Of a stretch of 29,373 bases of DNA, positions 17,363 through 25,201 are shown piece after piece. The notes beneath the pieces were generated by a model. The model worked only from the letters and a program-made list of their open reading frames with translations, was not told where the DNA came from and did no database searches. The stretch spans positions 1 to 29,373 of the forward strand of contig WTJL01000169.1 in the NCBI GenBank assembly GCA_011524845.1, given 5' to 3'. Source of the DNA: Flavobacteriales bacterium (GTDB lineage Bacteria; Bacteroidota; Bacteroidia; Flavobacteriales_D; Sanyastnellaceae). The translations under genes were made by a program, and so were the position numbers. Each line of letters starts with the position of its first letter. Position 1 is the stretch's first letter.

Positions 17363-19405
17363 TCAAGGCAAAATGACCGTCCCAAAATGGGCCAAAGTCG
17401 CTTGAATCTGCCGGTCGAGGTCGACTTTTTGGGCCAAGAGGTCGCGCTCATCTTCAAGGGCGAGTTCTCCGGCTTCCAGCTTGGCAGACACCTCTCGCGA
17501 CGCCTCACGGAGGTCGGTCAGGTGCATCCGACGAAGGGAATCCTCGAGCAAAGCAAGCAATTGGTCGCGCTCCACCACGGGGTAAATCTTGTGCCGCTGC
17601 GACCAATTGGGGCTGAGCACGTGCTGTTGGACCAAGGCCCCCGCCACTTTTTGCTGGACGCCCATGTCCTGATCGTTGGCCAGTTGGTCCGCCGTGAGGA
17701 TGCGCTCGTGGTCCAATTCGTCTGAGAACCTTTTCACCACAGCCTGGTTCATGGGCTCCTGGATGTCGATGCCCTCCTCTTCGATTCGGTGGATGACCAA
17801 CTCAGCGAAGGGAACTTCGAGGGTGGTCGGCTCTGCACCTTCTTCGCCTTCCAGGGTGACCGACACCACCTCCGTCGCGTATTCAAGCAAAGCCCGAACG
17901 AGGTCGTTCTCGATGACCGCCCGCTCTGAAATGCGCGGGGTGAGGTCTTCTTGCGGAGGCGGCAGCTGGTCCACCGGCACGTTGCCGTAGGCCGCCCCAG
18001 GGTCACCGGGGAAGCCTGAGCCTTGCGGTGGGGGCATGGTTCCACCGGGTTGGGAGCCGTAAGGACTGGACTTTGCCGCGCGCTTGGCCGCGGCTTTGGA
18101 TTGCTCGTGAAGGACTTTGGCGACCTCAGTGCCGAGGACGTTCTCGTCCATCTTGAGCTGGGTCGAGGACGACTGAAGGTAGACCGACCGTTGAATGGCG
18201 TCGGGAATGGCCGCGATCGACGTCACCACCGACCGAACCATTTCGGCGCGCTTCATGGGGTCGTTGCCCGCCTCGTCAGAAAGCAACTTCGTTTTGAACT
18301 GCAGGAAATCCTGCGCGTCGTCGTGGATGGCGCTGTGCAGGGCGTCGCTGCCCACCTTCTTGGCGTACGTGTCGGGATCGTCGCCGTCGGGAAGCAGGAC
18401 CACTTTGACGGCCATGCCTTCCGCGAGCAGCATATCGATGCCGCGAAGCGATGCCCGAATCCCTGCCGCGTCTCCATCAAAAATGACGGTGACGTTCTTC
18501 GTGTAGCGACGGATGAGGTGGATTTGGCCAGTGGTGAGCGCGGTGCCGCTTGACGACACCACATTCTTCACCCCCGCCTGATGCATGGCCATCACGTCGG
18601 TGTACCCCTCCACAAGGAAGCACCTCTCCTCCTTGACGATGTCAGGCTTGGCAAGGTGCATGCCGTACAGCACCTTCGACTTGTTGTAGAGGACGCTTTC
18701 AGGCGAGTTGAAGTACTTGGCGACCTTCTTGTCTGTGGTCAATGTGCGGCCCCCAAACCCAATGACACGGCCCGTCACGTCCCGAATCGGGAACATCACC
18801 CGGCCTTTGAAAAAGTCCCACAGCGAGCCGTCGTCGCGTTGCTTGCACAGCCCGGCTTCCACCAATTTCTCCGCAGTGTATCCGGCTTCCTGGGCGGCCG
18901 TGGCCATGGCGTCCCATGAATCGGGGCTGTAGCCAATCAGGAACGTGTCGAGCACGTCGTCGCGAAAGCCACGTTCCACGAAGTAGCTGCGTCCAATGGC
19001 CTTGCCGGCCTCGGTGGTGCGCATTTGGTCCATGAACCACTTGGACGCCCAAGCGACCAAGTTGCCCAGTCCCTCCTTGGCCGTGGCGGCCGCGATTTCC
19101 TCGGGGGTGCGCTCTTTTTCCTGAACCTCGATGTTGTACCGACGCGCCAGCATCCGCAGCGCCTCAGGGTAGCTCGCCTTCTCCAGCTCCATCAGGAACG
19201 TCACCACACTTCCTCCCTTGCCGCTCGAGAAACACTTGAAGATGCCTTTGGCCGGCAGCACGTAAAACGACGGGGTCTTCTCGTTCGTGAACGGGCTCAG
19301 GCCACGCATTGAACTGCCCGATTTTTTCAATTCCACGTAGTCGCCAATCACCTCTTCGATGACGGCGGCATTCATGATTTGATCGACGGTTTCCTGAGGA
19401 ATCAT
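17363..19405 (-). CDS. dnaG: DNA primase DnaG with degenerate zinc-binding domain
   Basis: 680 residues from MIPQETVDQIM at 19405; 25 further in-frame residues upstream are not primase-like and would include the putative promoter. It synthesises RNA primers at the replication fork. The N-terminal CHC2 fold is recognisable (GLSPFTNEKTPSF, then CFSSGKGG), but only one of the four expected ligands survives: S37, T40, C58, S61. The RNA-polymerase core shows YFNSPES (231-237). Toprim motifs are intact: VEGYTD with E267, and VIFDGDAAG with D310 and D312. A Pro/Gly/Gln-rich linker (about 475-520) precedes the C-terminal helicase-interaction region. The ligand loss matches my recollection of other flavobacterial DnaG proteins and does not imply a pseudogene. 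Confidence 0.95.
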   Translation of the reverse strand: MIPQETVDQIMNAAVIEEVIGDYVELKKSGSSMRGLSPFTNEKTPSFYVLPAKGIFKCFSSGKGGSVVTFLMELEKASYPEALRMLARRYNIEVQEKERTPEEIAAATAKEGLGNLVAWASKWFMDQMRTTEAGKAIGRSYFVERGFRDDVLDTFLIGYSPDSWDAMATAAQEAGYTAEKLVEAGLCKQRDDGSLWDFFKGRVMFPIRDVTGRVIGFGGRTLTTDKKVAKYFNSPESVLYNKSKVLYGMHLAKPDIVKEERCFLVEGYTDVMAMHQAGVKNVVSSSGTALTTGQIHLIRRYTKNVTVIFDGDAAGIRASLRGIDMLLAEGMAVKVVLLPDGDDPDTYAKKVGSDALHSAIHDDAQDFLQFKTKLLSDEAGNDPMKRAEMVRSVVTSIAAIPDAIQRSVYLQSSSTQLKMDENVLGTEVAKVLHEQSKAAAKRAAKSSPYGSQPGGTMPPPQGSGFPGDPGAAYGNVPVDQLPPPQEDLTPRISERAVIENDLVRALLEYATEVVSVTLEGEEGAEPTTLEVPFAELVIHRIEEEGIDIQEPMNQAVVKRFSDELDHERILTADQLANDQDMGVQQKVAGALVQQHVLSPNWSQRHKIYPVVERDQLLALLEDSLRRMHLTDLREASREVSAKLEAGELALEDERDLLAQKVDLDRQIQATLAHFGTVILP

Positions 19406-19433
19406 GGGGTGTGGTCGGCGCGTGGCGGGCCTA

Positions 19434-19441
19434 CGAAGATA
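19434..19441 (-). promoter_or_regulatory. Possible -7 element of dnaG
   Basis: Minus-strand TATCTTCG is one base from TAnnTTTG and lies 28 bp before the dnaG ATG. It is downstream of the terminator of the neighbouring RNA candidate, so dnaG would have its own promoter. Confidence 0.45.
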
Positions 19442-19464
19442 CCCAAGATGGCGAGGATGCCATG

Positions 19465-19491
19465 AAAAACGGCACCCCATCAGGAGTGCCG
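19465..19491 (-). terminator. Strong minus-strand intrinsic terminator upstream of dnaG
   Basis: Read on the minus strand, a 9-bp stem (cggcactcc with ggggtgccg, one G-U pair) closes a 4-base loop (tgat). Five T residues follow directly. On the plus strand no T-run follows, so it acts only on minus-strand transcription. No protein gene ends here; the transcript it stops must start in the intergenic region upstream. Confidence 0.8.
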
Positions 19492-19608
19492 CTCTCGGCG
19501 AAACGATCCTTCGCCAACCTGCTGCGCCACGGTGCGTTCACCACGGCGGCTTGAAACCTGAAGTTCCTGACGGCCTCGCTCCGTGGAGCTCGGACCGAGA
19601 AACTGAAT
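19465..19608 (-). ncRNA. Candidate structured small RNA (about 140 nt)
   Basis: The 339-bp gap between dnaG (start 19405) and the kinase (start 19745) holds a complete minus-strand transcription unit without an ATG-initiated reading frame: TTG-23 bp-TAGGTTTG promoter, about 140 nt of sequence, and an intrinsic terminator. The RNA can form a GCUC-CACG-GAGC hairpin; a 10-bp hairpin (19525-19548, loop 19535-19538); a GGCGAA...UUCGCC hairpin (19497-19515); and the terminator hairpin. In the 10-bp helix two positions pair as G-U only in the minus-strand RNA (they would be A-C mismatches on the plus strand), supporting this orientation. An alternative long-range UCUCGG/CCGAGA pairing could close a rod-like fold. 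I could not match it to SRP, tmRNA or RNase P RNA by eye; a 6S-like RNA is possible. Confidence 0.55.
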
Positions 19609-19614
19609 CCAGGG

Positions 19615-19648
19615 CAAACCTACTTTTTCCCTCCTCCGGCCACGTCAA
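19615..19648 (-). promoter_or_regulatory. Promoter of the small-RNA candidate
   Basis: Minus-strand TTG (19646-19648) and TAGGTTTG (19615-19622) are separated by 23 bp. Both elements and the spacing fall within the TTG-N17-23-TAnnTTTG consensus reported for flavobacteria. Transcription would start near 19608. Confidence 0.6.
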
Positions 19649-19744
19649 GCCTTTGTGAAGGGGTTGTGAATGTTTGTTGACGCTTGGGTTGCCTCCACCG
19701 TCACTGGGGGTGGAAATCACGCAAGTCGTGGCATCTTTGGTTCC

Positions 19745-21031
19745 ATGAAAGGCCGGCTCATCCCCGTGTTGGTGGGGTCCATGACTGCAGCGATGCTCGT
19801 CATTGTGGCCGTGCAAGTCAGCTGGCTGGAGTCTTCGGCCAAACTCCGAAAGGAAGTCTTCGACCAAAGCGTCGAGCAGAGCCTGCAACTGGTCGCCAAC
19901 TGGTTGACGGCCACCCATCTGGACAAGCCTGAGGAGGTCGACCCCCAAGTGTTGCGCACGGACGAATTGGCCCCTGAAGAGCGCCTCATCGTGCGGCGAA
20001 TGGAAGCCCTTCCCATGGATTCGTTGTTGATGCTGGCGTTCAAGGAACAGGGCATCGAGGCGGAGCCAGTGTTTGGGGCGTACGACCGGTACGGGCAACC
20101 CGTCTACCTCCTCGAAGCGTCCGAGCCCTTCAGCGAAGACCTTCTCGCTCGCGGCTATTCGGTGGCGCTGGGAACCCTCCAGTTCCGGGTGCACTTCCCC
20201 AAGCTGGGCCGCTACCTCATCGGCCAAATGCTCGGTGCCTTCGCCCTGAGCGTGATGATGATGTTGCTGATTGCCGGGGGATTTGGGTACACGCTGTTTG
20301 CGATTCAGCGCACCAAACGCCTCGACCGCCTCCAGCGAGACCTGGTCAACAACCTCACGCACGAGCTCAAAACGCCCATCTCCAGCATTGGGCTGGCGAG
20401 CGAGGCGCTGTCTGACCCAGCCTTCGACGACGAGGCTCGCAAACACTACCTGGGCCTGATTCGCGAAGAGAACAAGCGTCTCGGAGTGCTCGTGGAAAAC
20501 GTGCTTCGTGCGAGCCTCTCTGAAACCGGCGCCATGCGGCTGTACGTCCAGCCCCTCAACCTGCACGACCTCATCAAAACAGTGGTGAAGAACATGGCCA
20601 TGCAATTCCACAAGCAGGGGGTGAAGGTGGATTTGGCCTTGGACGCGAGCAATCCCAACCTGGTGGCGGACCGCATCCACTTGACCAACATCCTTTTCAA
20701 CTTGATCGACAACGCGGTCAAATATTCAGGGGAAGACCCGCACATTGTCATTCGCACGGCCCAAACCCCTGACGGAGTGTCACTCCACATCCAAGACAAT
20801 GGGGTCGGCATCGCCAAAGAACATCTTGGCAAGGTCTTTGAAAGGCTCTATCGTGTCCCCACCGGCAACGTCCACGACGTGAAGGGGTTTGGCCTGGGCC
20901 TGAGCTACGTGAAAAACGTGGTCGAAGGCCACGGCGGATCCGTCCACATCGCAAGCCGCGTCGGCGAGGGCACAACATTGAAGCTCATGCTTCCGTTTGA
21001 ATGCCAACCTGACAAGACACACACCTCATGA
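19745..21031 (+). CDS. rprX: Membrane sensor histidine kinase, RprX-like
   Basis: 428 residues from the ATG at 19745; an in-frame start at 19670 would add a polar leader before the first membrane helix. Helix 1 (about 6-28) and helix 2 (about 160-187) enclose a periplasmic sensor of about 130 residues with no recognisable ligand fold. The H-box NNLTHELKTPISSI contains the phospho-accepting H206. N, G1 and G2 boxes follow (NILFNLIDNAVKYS, DNGVGI, GFGLGLSYVKNVV), giving an intact HATPase domain. It overlaps the response-regulator gene by ATGA. The pair resembles Bacteroides RprX/RprY; the signal sensed here is unknown. A CATCTTTG element ends 5 bp before the start. Confidence 0.88.
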   Translation: MKGRLIPVLVGSMTAAMLVIVAVQVSWLESSAKLRKEVFDQSVEQSLQLVANWLTATHLDKPEEVDPQVLRTDELAPEERLIVRRMEALPMDSLLMLAFKEQGIEAEPVFGAYDRYGQPVYLLEASEPFSEDLLARGYSVALGTLQFRVHFPKLGRYLIGQMLGAFALSVMMMLLIAGGFGYTLFAIQRTKRLDRLQRDLVNNLTHELKTPISSIGLASEALSDPAFDDEARKHYLGLIREENKRLGVLVENVLRASLSETGAMRLYVQPLNLHDLIKTVVKNMAMQFHKQGVKVDLALDASNPNLVADRIHLTNILFNLIDNAVKYSGEDPHIVIRTAQTPDGVSLHIQDNGVGIAKEHLGKVFERLYRVPTGNVHDVKGFGLGLSYVKNVVEGHGGSVHIASRVGEGTTLKLMLPFECQPDKTHTS

Positions 21032-21726
21032 AAGACATCCGCATCCTCCTCTGTGAAGACGATCCCAGCTTGGGACGCTTGCTCTCCGATTACCTCAAGG
21101 CCAAAGGGTTCGAGGTGACTTGGGCGCAAGACGGCGTGGAAGGACTCAAGGCGTTTCACCGCGACACGTACGACTTCATCGTGCTCGACGTGATGATGCC
21201 CCGCAAGGACGGGTTCCAGGTGGCGGAAGAGATTCGGTTGGAGAGCCGGAGCATCCCCATTTTGTTCCTCACAGCGCGGTCGACCAAAGACGACACGCTC
21301 GAAGGATTCAAAGTCGGTGCAGACGACTACATGACCAAGCCCTTCAGCATGGAGGAACTCGTGTTGCGCATCCAAGCCATTTTGCGGCGCTCCTCGGTGT
21401 TGCCCGAAGCTGGCGAAGAGGTGACCGACTTCACCGTGGGCCTGTACACCTACGACTACACGACGCAGTCTCTGACCCTCAACGGCGAGTCCCAACGCCT
21501 CACCACCAAAGAGAACGAACTGCTCTTCATGCTCTGCAAGCACAAGAACGCCCTGCTGGAGCGGGCGCATGCGTTGCGGAACATTTGGGGGGACGCCAAC
21601 TACTTCAACGGACGAAGCATGGACGTCTACATCGCCAAGCTCCGGAAGCACCTCAAAGGCGACGACCGCATCGAGATTCTGAACGTCCACGGCAAGGGCT
21701 TCAAGCTCGTGGCGCCAACAGACTGA
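21028..21726 (+). CDS. rprY: OmpR-family response regulator, RprY-like
   Basis: 232 residues. The receiver domain has the acidic pair E10-D11, the phospho-acceptor D54 in VLDVMMP, a conserved Thr in LFLTARS and the Lys in DDYMTKPFS. The C-terminal winged-helix DNA-binding domain (about 130-230) ends VHGKGFKLV, the usual OmpR/PhoB wing. The sequence around LLCEDD, DVMMPRKDGF and GADDYMTKPFSMEEL is close to Bacteroides RprY. The start overlaps the kinase stop (ATGA), so the two are translationally coupled. Target genes are not evident in the window. Confidence 0.92.
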   Translation: MKDIRILLCEDDPSLGRLLSDYLKAKGFEVTWAQDGVEGLKAFHRDTYDFIVLDVMMPRKDGFQVAEEIRLESRSIPILFLTARSTKDDTLEGFKVGADDYMTKPFSMEELVLRIQAILRRSSVLPEAGEEVTDFTVGLYTYDYTTQSLTLNGESQRLTTKENELLFMLCKHKNALLERAHALRNIWGDANYFNGRSMDVYIAKLRKHLKGDDRIEILNVHGKGFKLVAPTD

Positions 21727-21733
21727 GAATGCC

Positions 21734-21741
21734 TATCTTTG
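21734..21741 (+). promoter_or_regulatory. -7 promoter element of prs
   Basis: TATCTTTG is an exact TAnnTTTG match located between the response-regulator stop and the prs start, 19 bp before the ATG. It suggests prs-rplY-pth can be transcribed independently of the two-component genes. Confidence 0.6.
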
Positions 21742-21760
21742 CGGCCTCGAAGCGCCGCCC

Positions 21761-22705
21761 ATGTCTGACATGATCAAAATCCTCGCTGGTTCCGCGTCCC
21801 AAGAATTTGGGGAACGCGTGGCTGCAGCGTACGGAACCTCCTTGGTTCCCGTTCGCACCCAGAAATTTTCCGACGGAGAATTCACGGTCAGCATTGAGGA
21901 AACCGTGCGCGGCAAAGAGGTCATCATCGTCCAATCGACGTTCCCCCCCTCCGACAACCTGCTTGAATTGTTGATGCTCATTGACGCGGCCAAACGTGCC
22001 AGCGCCAAGCGCATCGTGGCGGTGATGCCTTACTTCGGGTTTGCCCGTCAAGACCGCAAGGACAAACCACGTGTGGCCATCGGTGCCAAGCTCGTGGCCA
22101 ACATGCTCATGGCGGCAGGCGTGAACCGCATCATCACGATGGACCTTCACGCCGACCAGATCCAGGGCTTCTTCGAAGTTCCCGTGGATCACTTGTACGG
22201 CTCGACGTTGTTCCTCCCTTGGTTGGAAAACAACATCGCCAAGGACGACCTCTGCATTGCCACACCAGACACCGGTGGCACCAAGCGCGCCAGCACCTAC
22301 GCCAAGCACCTCGGCGTGGACATGGCCATTTGCTACAAGCAGCGCAAGGTGGCCAACCAAGTGGAAAACATGACGGTGATTGGCGACGTGAAAGGCAAGA
22401 ACGTGGTGATCGTGGACGACATGTGCGACACGGCCGGCACCTTGACCAAGGCCGCCGACCTGATGATGGAACACGGCGCCCTGAGCGTTCGGGCCATCTG
22501 CACGCACCCCGTGTTGAGCGGACCTGCGTACGAGCGCATCGCCAACAGCTCGTTGGCCGAGCTCATCGTGACGGACTCCATTCCGTTGCGCACGGACGTC
22601 GACACGTCCAAGATCACCGTGCTCCCTGTGCACGACATGTTTGCCCAAGTGCTTCAGTGCTTGATGCGCAACGAATCGATTAGTTCTCAATTTACTCTTC
22701 AATAA
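21761..22705 (+). CDS. prs: Ribose-phosphate pyrophosphokinase
   Basis: 314 residues, normal length. It makes PRPP from ribose 5-phosphate and ATP for purine, pyrimidine, NAD, His and Trp synthesis. Key segments are KFSDGE (35-40), the flexible-loop YFGFARQDRK (91-100), MDLHADQIQGFF (127-138, catalytic His H130) and the PRPP-binding loop VVIVDDMCDTAGT (215-227). An ATG at 21770 would shorten it by three residues. rplY follows after 9 bp and pth after that, an arrangement frequent in bacteria and consistent with one operon. Confidence 0.96.
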   Translation: MSDMIKILAGSASQEFGERVAAAYGTSLVPVRTQKFSDGEFTVSIEETVRGKEVIIVQSTFPPSDNLLELLMLIDAAKRASAKRIVAVMPYFGFARQDRKDKPRVAIGAKLVANMLMAAGVNRIITMDLHADQIQGFFEVPVDHLYGSTLFLPWLENNIAKDDLCIATPDTGGTKRASTYAKHLGVDMAICYKQRKVANQVENMTVIGDVKGKNVVIVDDMCDTAGTLTKAADLMMEHGALSVRAICTHPVLSGPAYERIANSSLAELIVTDSIPLRTDVDTSKITVLPVHDMFAQVLQCLMRNESISSQFTLQ

Positions 22706-22714
22706 TTTTTCATC

Positions 22715-23347
22715 ATGAAAACTGCATCATTGAGCGGCTCTCTCCGTGAGAGCGTAGGGAAAAAAGATGCCGATGCGCTCCGCGCCAACAACCAGGTTCC
22801 TGGCGTGTTGTACGGCGGCGCTGAGCAGATCCACTTCAGCGTGTCTGAAGTTCAACTCAACAAGATCGTCTTCAACCCAGACGTCTTCAAAATCGAGTTG
22901 GACATCGACGGCAAGAAGGTGGACTGCATCATTCAGGACATCCAATTCCACCCTGTGACCGACCGCGTCACGCACCTCGACTTCCTCGAAATCCTCCCTG
23001 GCAAGCCCGTCAAGGTTGCGCTTCCGTTGCGCACGACCGGCCAGTCCATCGGTGTGATGAACGGTGGACGTTTGGAACTGAACTACCGTCGTGTGCCCGT
23101 GCGCGGCATCGCGGACCAGCTCCCCGAGTGCCTCACCGTGGACATCACGCCTTTGAAGATTGGGGACAACGCCCGTGTGCGTGACCTCAACGTGGAAGGC
23201 CTCGAGATCCTTCTCAGCGAAAGCGCCCTCCTCGTGGCTTGCAAGCGCACGCGTGCCGCCATGTCTGCTGAATCTGCCTTGGAAGGTGAAGAAGGCGGTG
23301 AAGGTGCTGAAGGCGGCGAAGGCGAAGGCGAAGGCGGCGAAGGATAA
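22715..23347 (+). CDS. rplY: 50S ribosomal protein L25 (Ctc/TL5 type) with acidic tail
   Basis: 210 residues: an N-terminal L25 domain that binds 5S rRNA (about 1-95, including RANNQVPGVLYGG) plus the C-terminal beta domain of the long Ctc/TL5 forms (about 96-180). The last about 25 residues are almost only Glu and Gly (EGEEGGEGAEGGEG and onward), a low-complexity acidic tail. Such tails occur on some Bacteroidota L25 proteins; its role is unknown. The gene lies 9 bp after prs and 12 bp before pth. Confidence 0.94.
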   Translation: MKTASLSGSLRESVGKKDADALRANNQVPGVLYGGAEQIHFSVSEVQLNKIVFNPDVFKIELDIDGKKVDCIIQDIQFHPVTDRVTHLDFLEILPGKPVKVALPLRTTGQSIGVMNGGRLELNYRRVPVRGIADQLPECLTVDITPLKIGDNARVRDLNVEGLEILLSESALLVACKRTRAAMSAESALEGEEGGEGAEGGEGEGEGGEG

Positions 23348-23359
23348 TCCCCTCGCTGC

Positions 23360-23923
23360 ATGAAGTACCTCATGGTGGGCCTCGGCAATCCCGGGGCAGA
23401 ATATGAGGAAACCCGACACAACATCGGGTTCAAGGTGGTGGACTCCCTCGCCCAACGTCTGTCCGGATCGTTCGAGACCGGCAGACTGGGCGAGGTGTCC
23501 ACCGTCCGTTTTAAGGGACGTCACATTGTGCTTCTCAAGCCCTCCACGTTCATGAACCTGAGCGGCAAGGCCGTGCGGTATTGGATGGACGCGGAGAAGA
23601 TTCCCTTGGAACGGGTGGTCGTCATCACCGACGACTTGAATTTGCCCTTTGGAACGCTGAGGCTTCGGGCCAAAGGCAGCGACGGGGGGCACAACGGTCT
23701 CAAGGACCTCCAACAGGTGCTGGGAACGACGAAGTACCCTCGGCTGCGGTTTGGGATTGGGGCGGAGTTTGGGAAAGGTCAGCAGGTCGATTACGTCCTG
23801 GGCAAGTGGAGCGCAGAAGAGCAAGAGCGCATGGACGAGCGCTTGACCAAAGCCGGCGATGCCGTGCTCAACATCACCACCGCGGGTTTGGCCCGGGCGA
23901 TGAACGCTTACAACGGCCAGTGA
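23360..23923 (+). CDS. pth: Peptidyl-tRNA hydrolase
   Basis: 187 residues. It releases peptides from peptidyl-tRNA dropped by ribosomes. The active-site residues known from E. coli Pth are present: N10 and H20 (GLGNPG...TRHN), N66 (TFMNLSG), D91 (ITDDLNLPFG) and N112 (GSDGGHNGLK). It is the third gene of the prs-rplY-pth run and ends 7 bp before the convergent nadD stop. Confidence 0.96.
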   Translation: MKYLMVGLGNPGAEYEETRHNIGFKVVDSLAQRLSGSFETGRLGEVSTVRFKGRHIVLLKPSTFMNLSGKAVRYWMDAEKIPLERVVVITDDLNLPFGTLRLRAKGSDGGHNGLKDLQQVLGTTKYPRLRFGIGAEFGKGQQVDYVLGKWSAEEQERMDERLTKAGDAVLNITTAGLARAMNAYNGQ

Positions 23924-23930
23924 GGCCCTT

Positions 23931-24575
23931 TCAGTCCACGTCTTCTTCGTAGAAATGGTTGTTGCCGATGTACGCCACCACGGCGTCGGGCAACAGGAAC
24001 TGCACGTCGTGGCCCGCCATGATCGCGTCCCGCACGTAGGTCGAGCTGATGGCGATGATGGGCGCTTCGTGGACCTCCACGTTGTCGTGCGCCAACCATT
24101 GGGCCGTTGCGGCGTCGGAAGCCGACGTCCCCTGCGTCAACCGAGGATAGATCAACATGCGGTGCGTGGAGACCAAGGCGTCGTGGTCCTTCCATGTGTG
24201 GAACGACTCGAGGTTGTCCTGACCCATGATGATGCTGAACGCCACGTCGGGATGGGCTTCGCGCAGGTGATGCATCGTGTCGGCCGTGTAGTTGGGCCGG
24301 GGCAAATTGAACTCCACGTCGATCGCCTTCAGGTGGGGGTGGTCGGCCAAGGCCAGACGTGCCATTTGAAGGCGATGCCCTTCAGGAATCATGGACACCC
24401 CTTGCTTGTGGGGGCTGCTTGGGGTCACCACAAACCACACCTCGTCGAGGTCCGCCTGATTGAGCATGTGGTTGGCGATGACCAAGTGCCCCAAGTGAAT
24501 GGGGTTGAACGACCCAAAATACAGACCGACGCGAAGCGCTTTGGAAGGGGCTTGGGTCGGGTTCATGGCGTCCAA
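23931..24575 (-). CDS. nadD: Nicotinate-nucleotide adenylyltransferase
   Basis: 214 residues. It adenylylates nicotinate mononucleotide to deamido-NAD in NAD synthesis. The nucleotidyltransferase signature GSFNPIHLGH (21-30) with HxGH at 27-30 is intact, as are SPHKQ and the C-terminal ISSTYVR motif. The start is the ATG at 24575; the next in-frame ATG (24566) gives a product three residues shorter and is equally possible. It is 20 bp downstream of gmk, last in a yicC-gmk-nadD cluster that I recall as common in Bacteroidota. Confidence 0.95.
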   Translation of the reverse strand: MDAMNPTQAPSKALRVGLYFGSFNPIHLGHLVIANHMLNQADLDEVWFVVTPSSPHKQGVSMIPEGHRLQMARLALADHPHLKAIDVEFNLPRPNYTADTMHHLREAHPDVAFSIIMGQDNLESFHTWKDHDALVSTHRMLIYPRLTQGTSASDAATAQWLAHDNVEVHEAPIIAISSTYVRDAIMAGHDVQFLLPDAVVAYIGNNHFYEEDVD

Positions 24576-24595
24576 GGGGCGTTGAAATGCTGGGG

Positions 24596-25198
24596 TCAGA
24601 GGTAGGCGCGTTCCAAGAAATCCCCCACCATGTCCTCGGCCTCCTGCTTGGCAAGGTCGAGGTCGTCGTTGACGAGCCTCAGGTCAAACGCCGGGGCCGC
24701 TTCCAGCTCTTGCTGAGCTTTGGCGATGCGCTTTTCAAGCGCGGCCTCGTCTTCCGTGCCACGTCCGCGGAGCCGGTCTTCCAACACGAACAGCGAGGGG
24801 GGCATGACGAAGATGGACAACGCGCTGTCGCCGAAGACGGACTTGAGGGTTTGGCCTCCCACCACGTCCACGTCAAACAGCGGGGTCCGGCCGTCGCGCC
24901 ACAACTTCTCCACCTCGCTGCACAGCGTGCCGTACGACAGGCCCTCGTACACCTCCTCGTACTCGACGAATGCGCCGTCCTTCACCTTCGCGGCAAAGTC
25001 CGCGGGATCCAAGAAATGGTAGTCCTTGCCGTCCACTTCGCCTTCGCGGGGGCCGCGGGTTGTGGCACTCACACTGAAACCAAGCGACAAGTCAGACTTG
25101 GACATGAGGTGCTTCACCAGCGTGGTTTTTCCGGCACCCGACGGGGCGGAAAAGATGATGGCAAGGCCGTCGCCTTGGGGTTTGGAGCCTGCGGGCAT
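24596..25198 (-). CDS. gmk: Guanylate kinase
   Basis: 200 residues, typical length. It phosphorylates GMP to GDP with ATP. The P-loop SAPSGAGKTT occupies residues 17-26. GMP-binding elements follow: TTRGPREGEVDGKDYHFL, EYEEVYEGLSYGT and the Walker-B-like FDVDVVGG. It starts 3 bp after the yicC stop, so translation is probably coupled. Confidence 0.96.
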   Translation of the reverse strand: MPAGSKPQGDGLAIIFSAPSGAGKTTLVKHLMSKSDLSLGFSVSATTRGPREGEVDGKDYHFLDPADFAAKVKDGAFVEYEEVYEGLSYGTLCSEVEKLWRDGRTPLFDVDVVGGQTLKSVFGDSALSIFVMPPSLFVLEDRLRGRGTEDEAALEKRIAKAQQELEAAPAFDLRLVNDDLDLAKQEAEDMVGDFLERAYL

Positions 25199-25201
25199 GG
25201 G

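Noticed and set aside
17335..17508. Longer N-terminus for the MscS-family protein
   Set aside because: It overlaps the end of dnaG, and the extra residues are polar and unlike MscS; the GTG at 17334 gives a normal small channel.
17363..19405. dnaG as a pseudogene because of missing zinc ligands
   Set aside because: The frame is full length, Toprim and core motifs are intact, and the substitutions look conservative and lineage-typical.
19465..19608. Identification of the RNA candidate as the SRP 4.5S RNA
   Set aside because: GTCAGG and GCAGC strings occur, but the conserved GGAA-type apical loop and its spacing are not present, so the name is not supported.
19538..20680. A 380-codon minus-strand open frame opposite the histidine kinase
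   Set aside because: The kinase has every conserved box on the plus strand; the opposite frame is His/Gln-rich and matches no family. Only its far end overlaps the RNA candidate.
21741..21758. Hairpin just upstream of the prs start as a regulatory element
   Set aside because: GCGGC and GCCGC can pair, but the predicted transcription start from the -7 element at 21734-21741 falls inside the hairpin.
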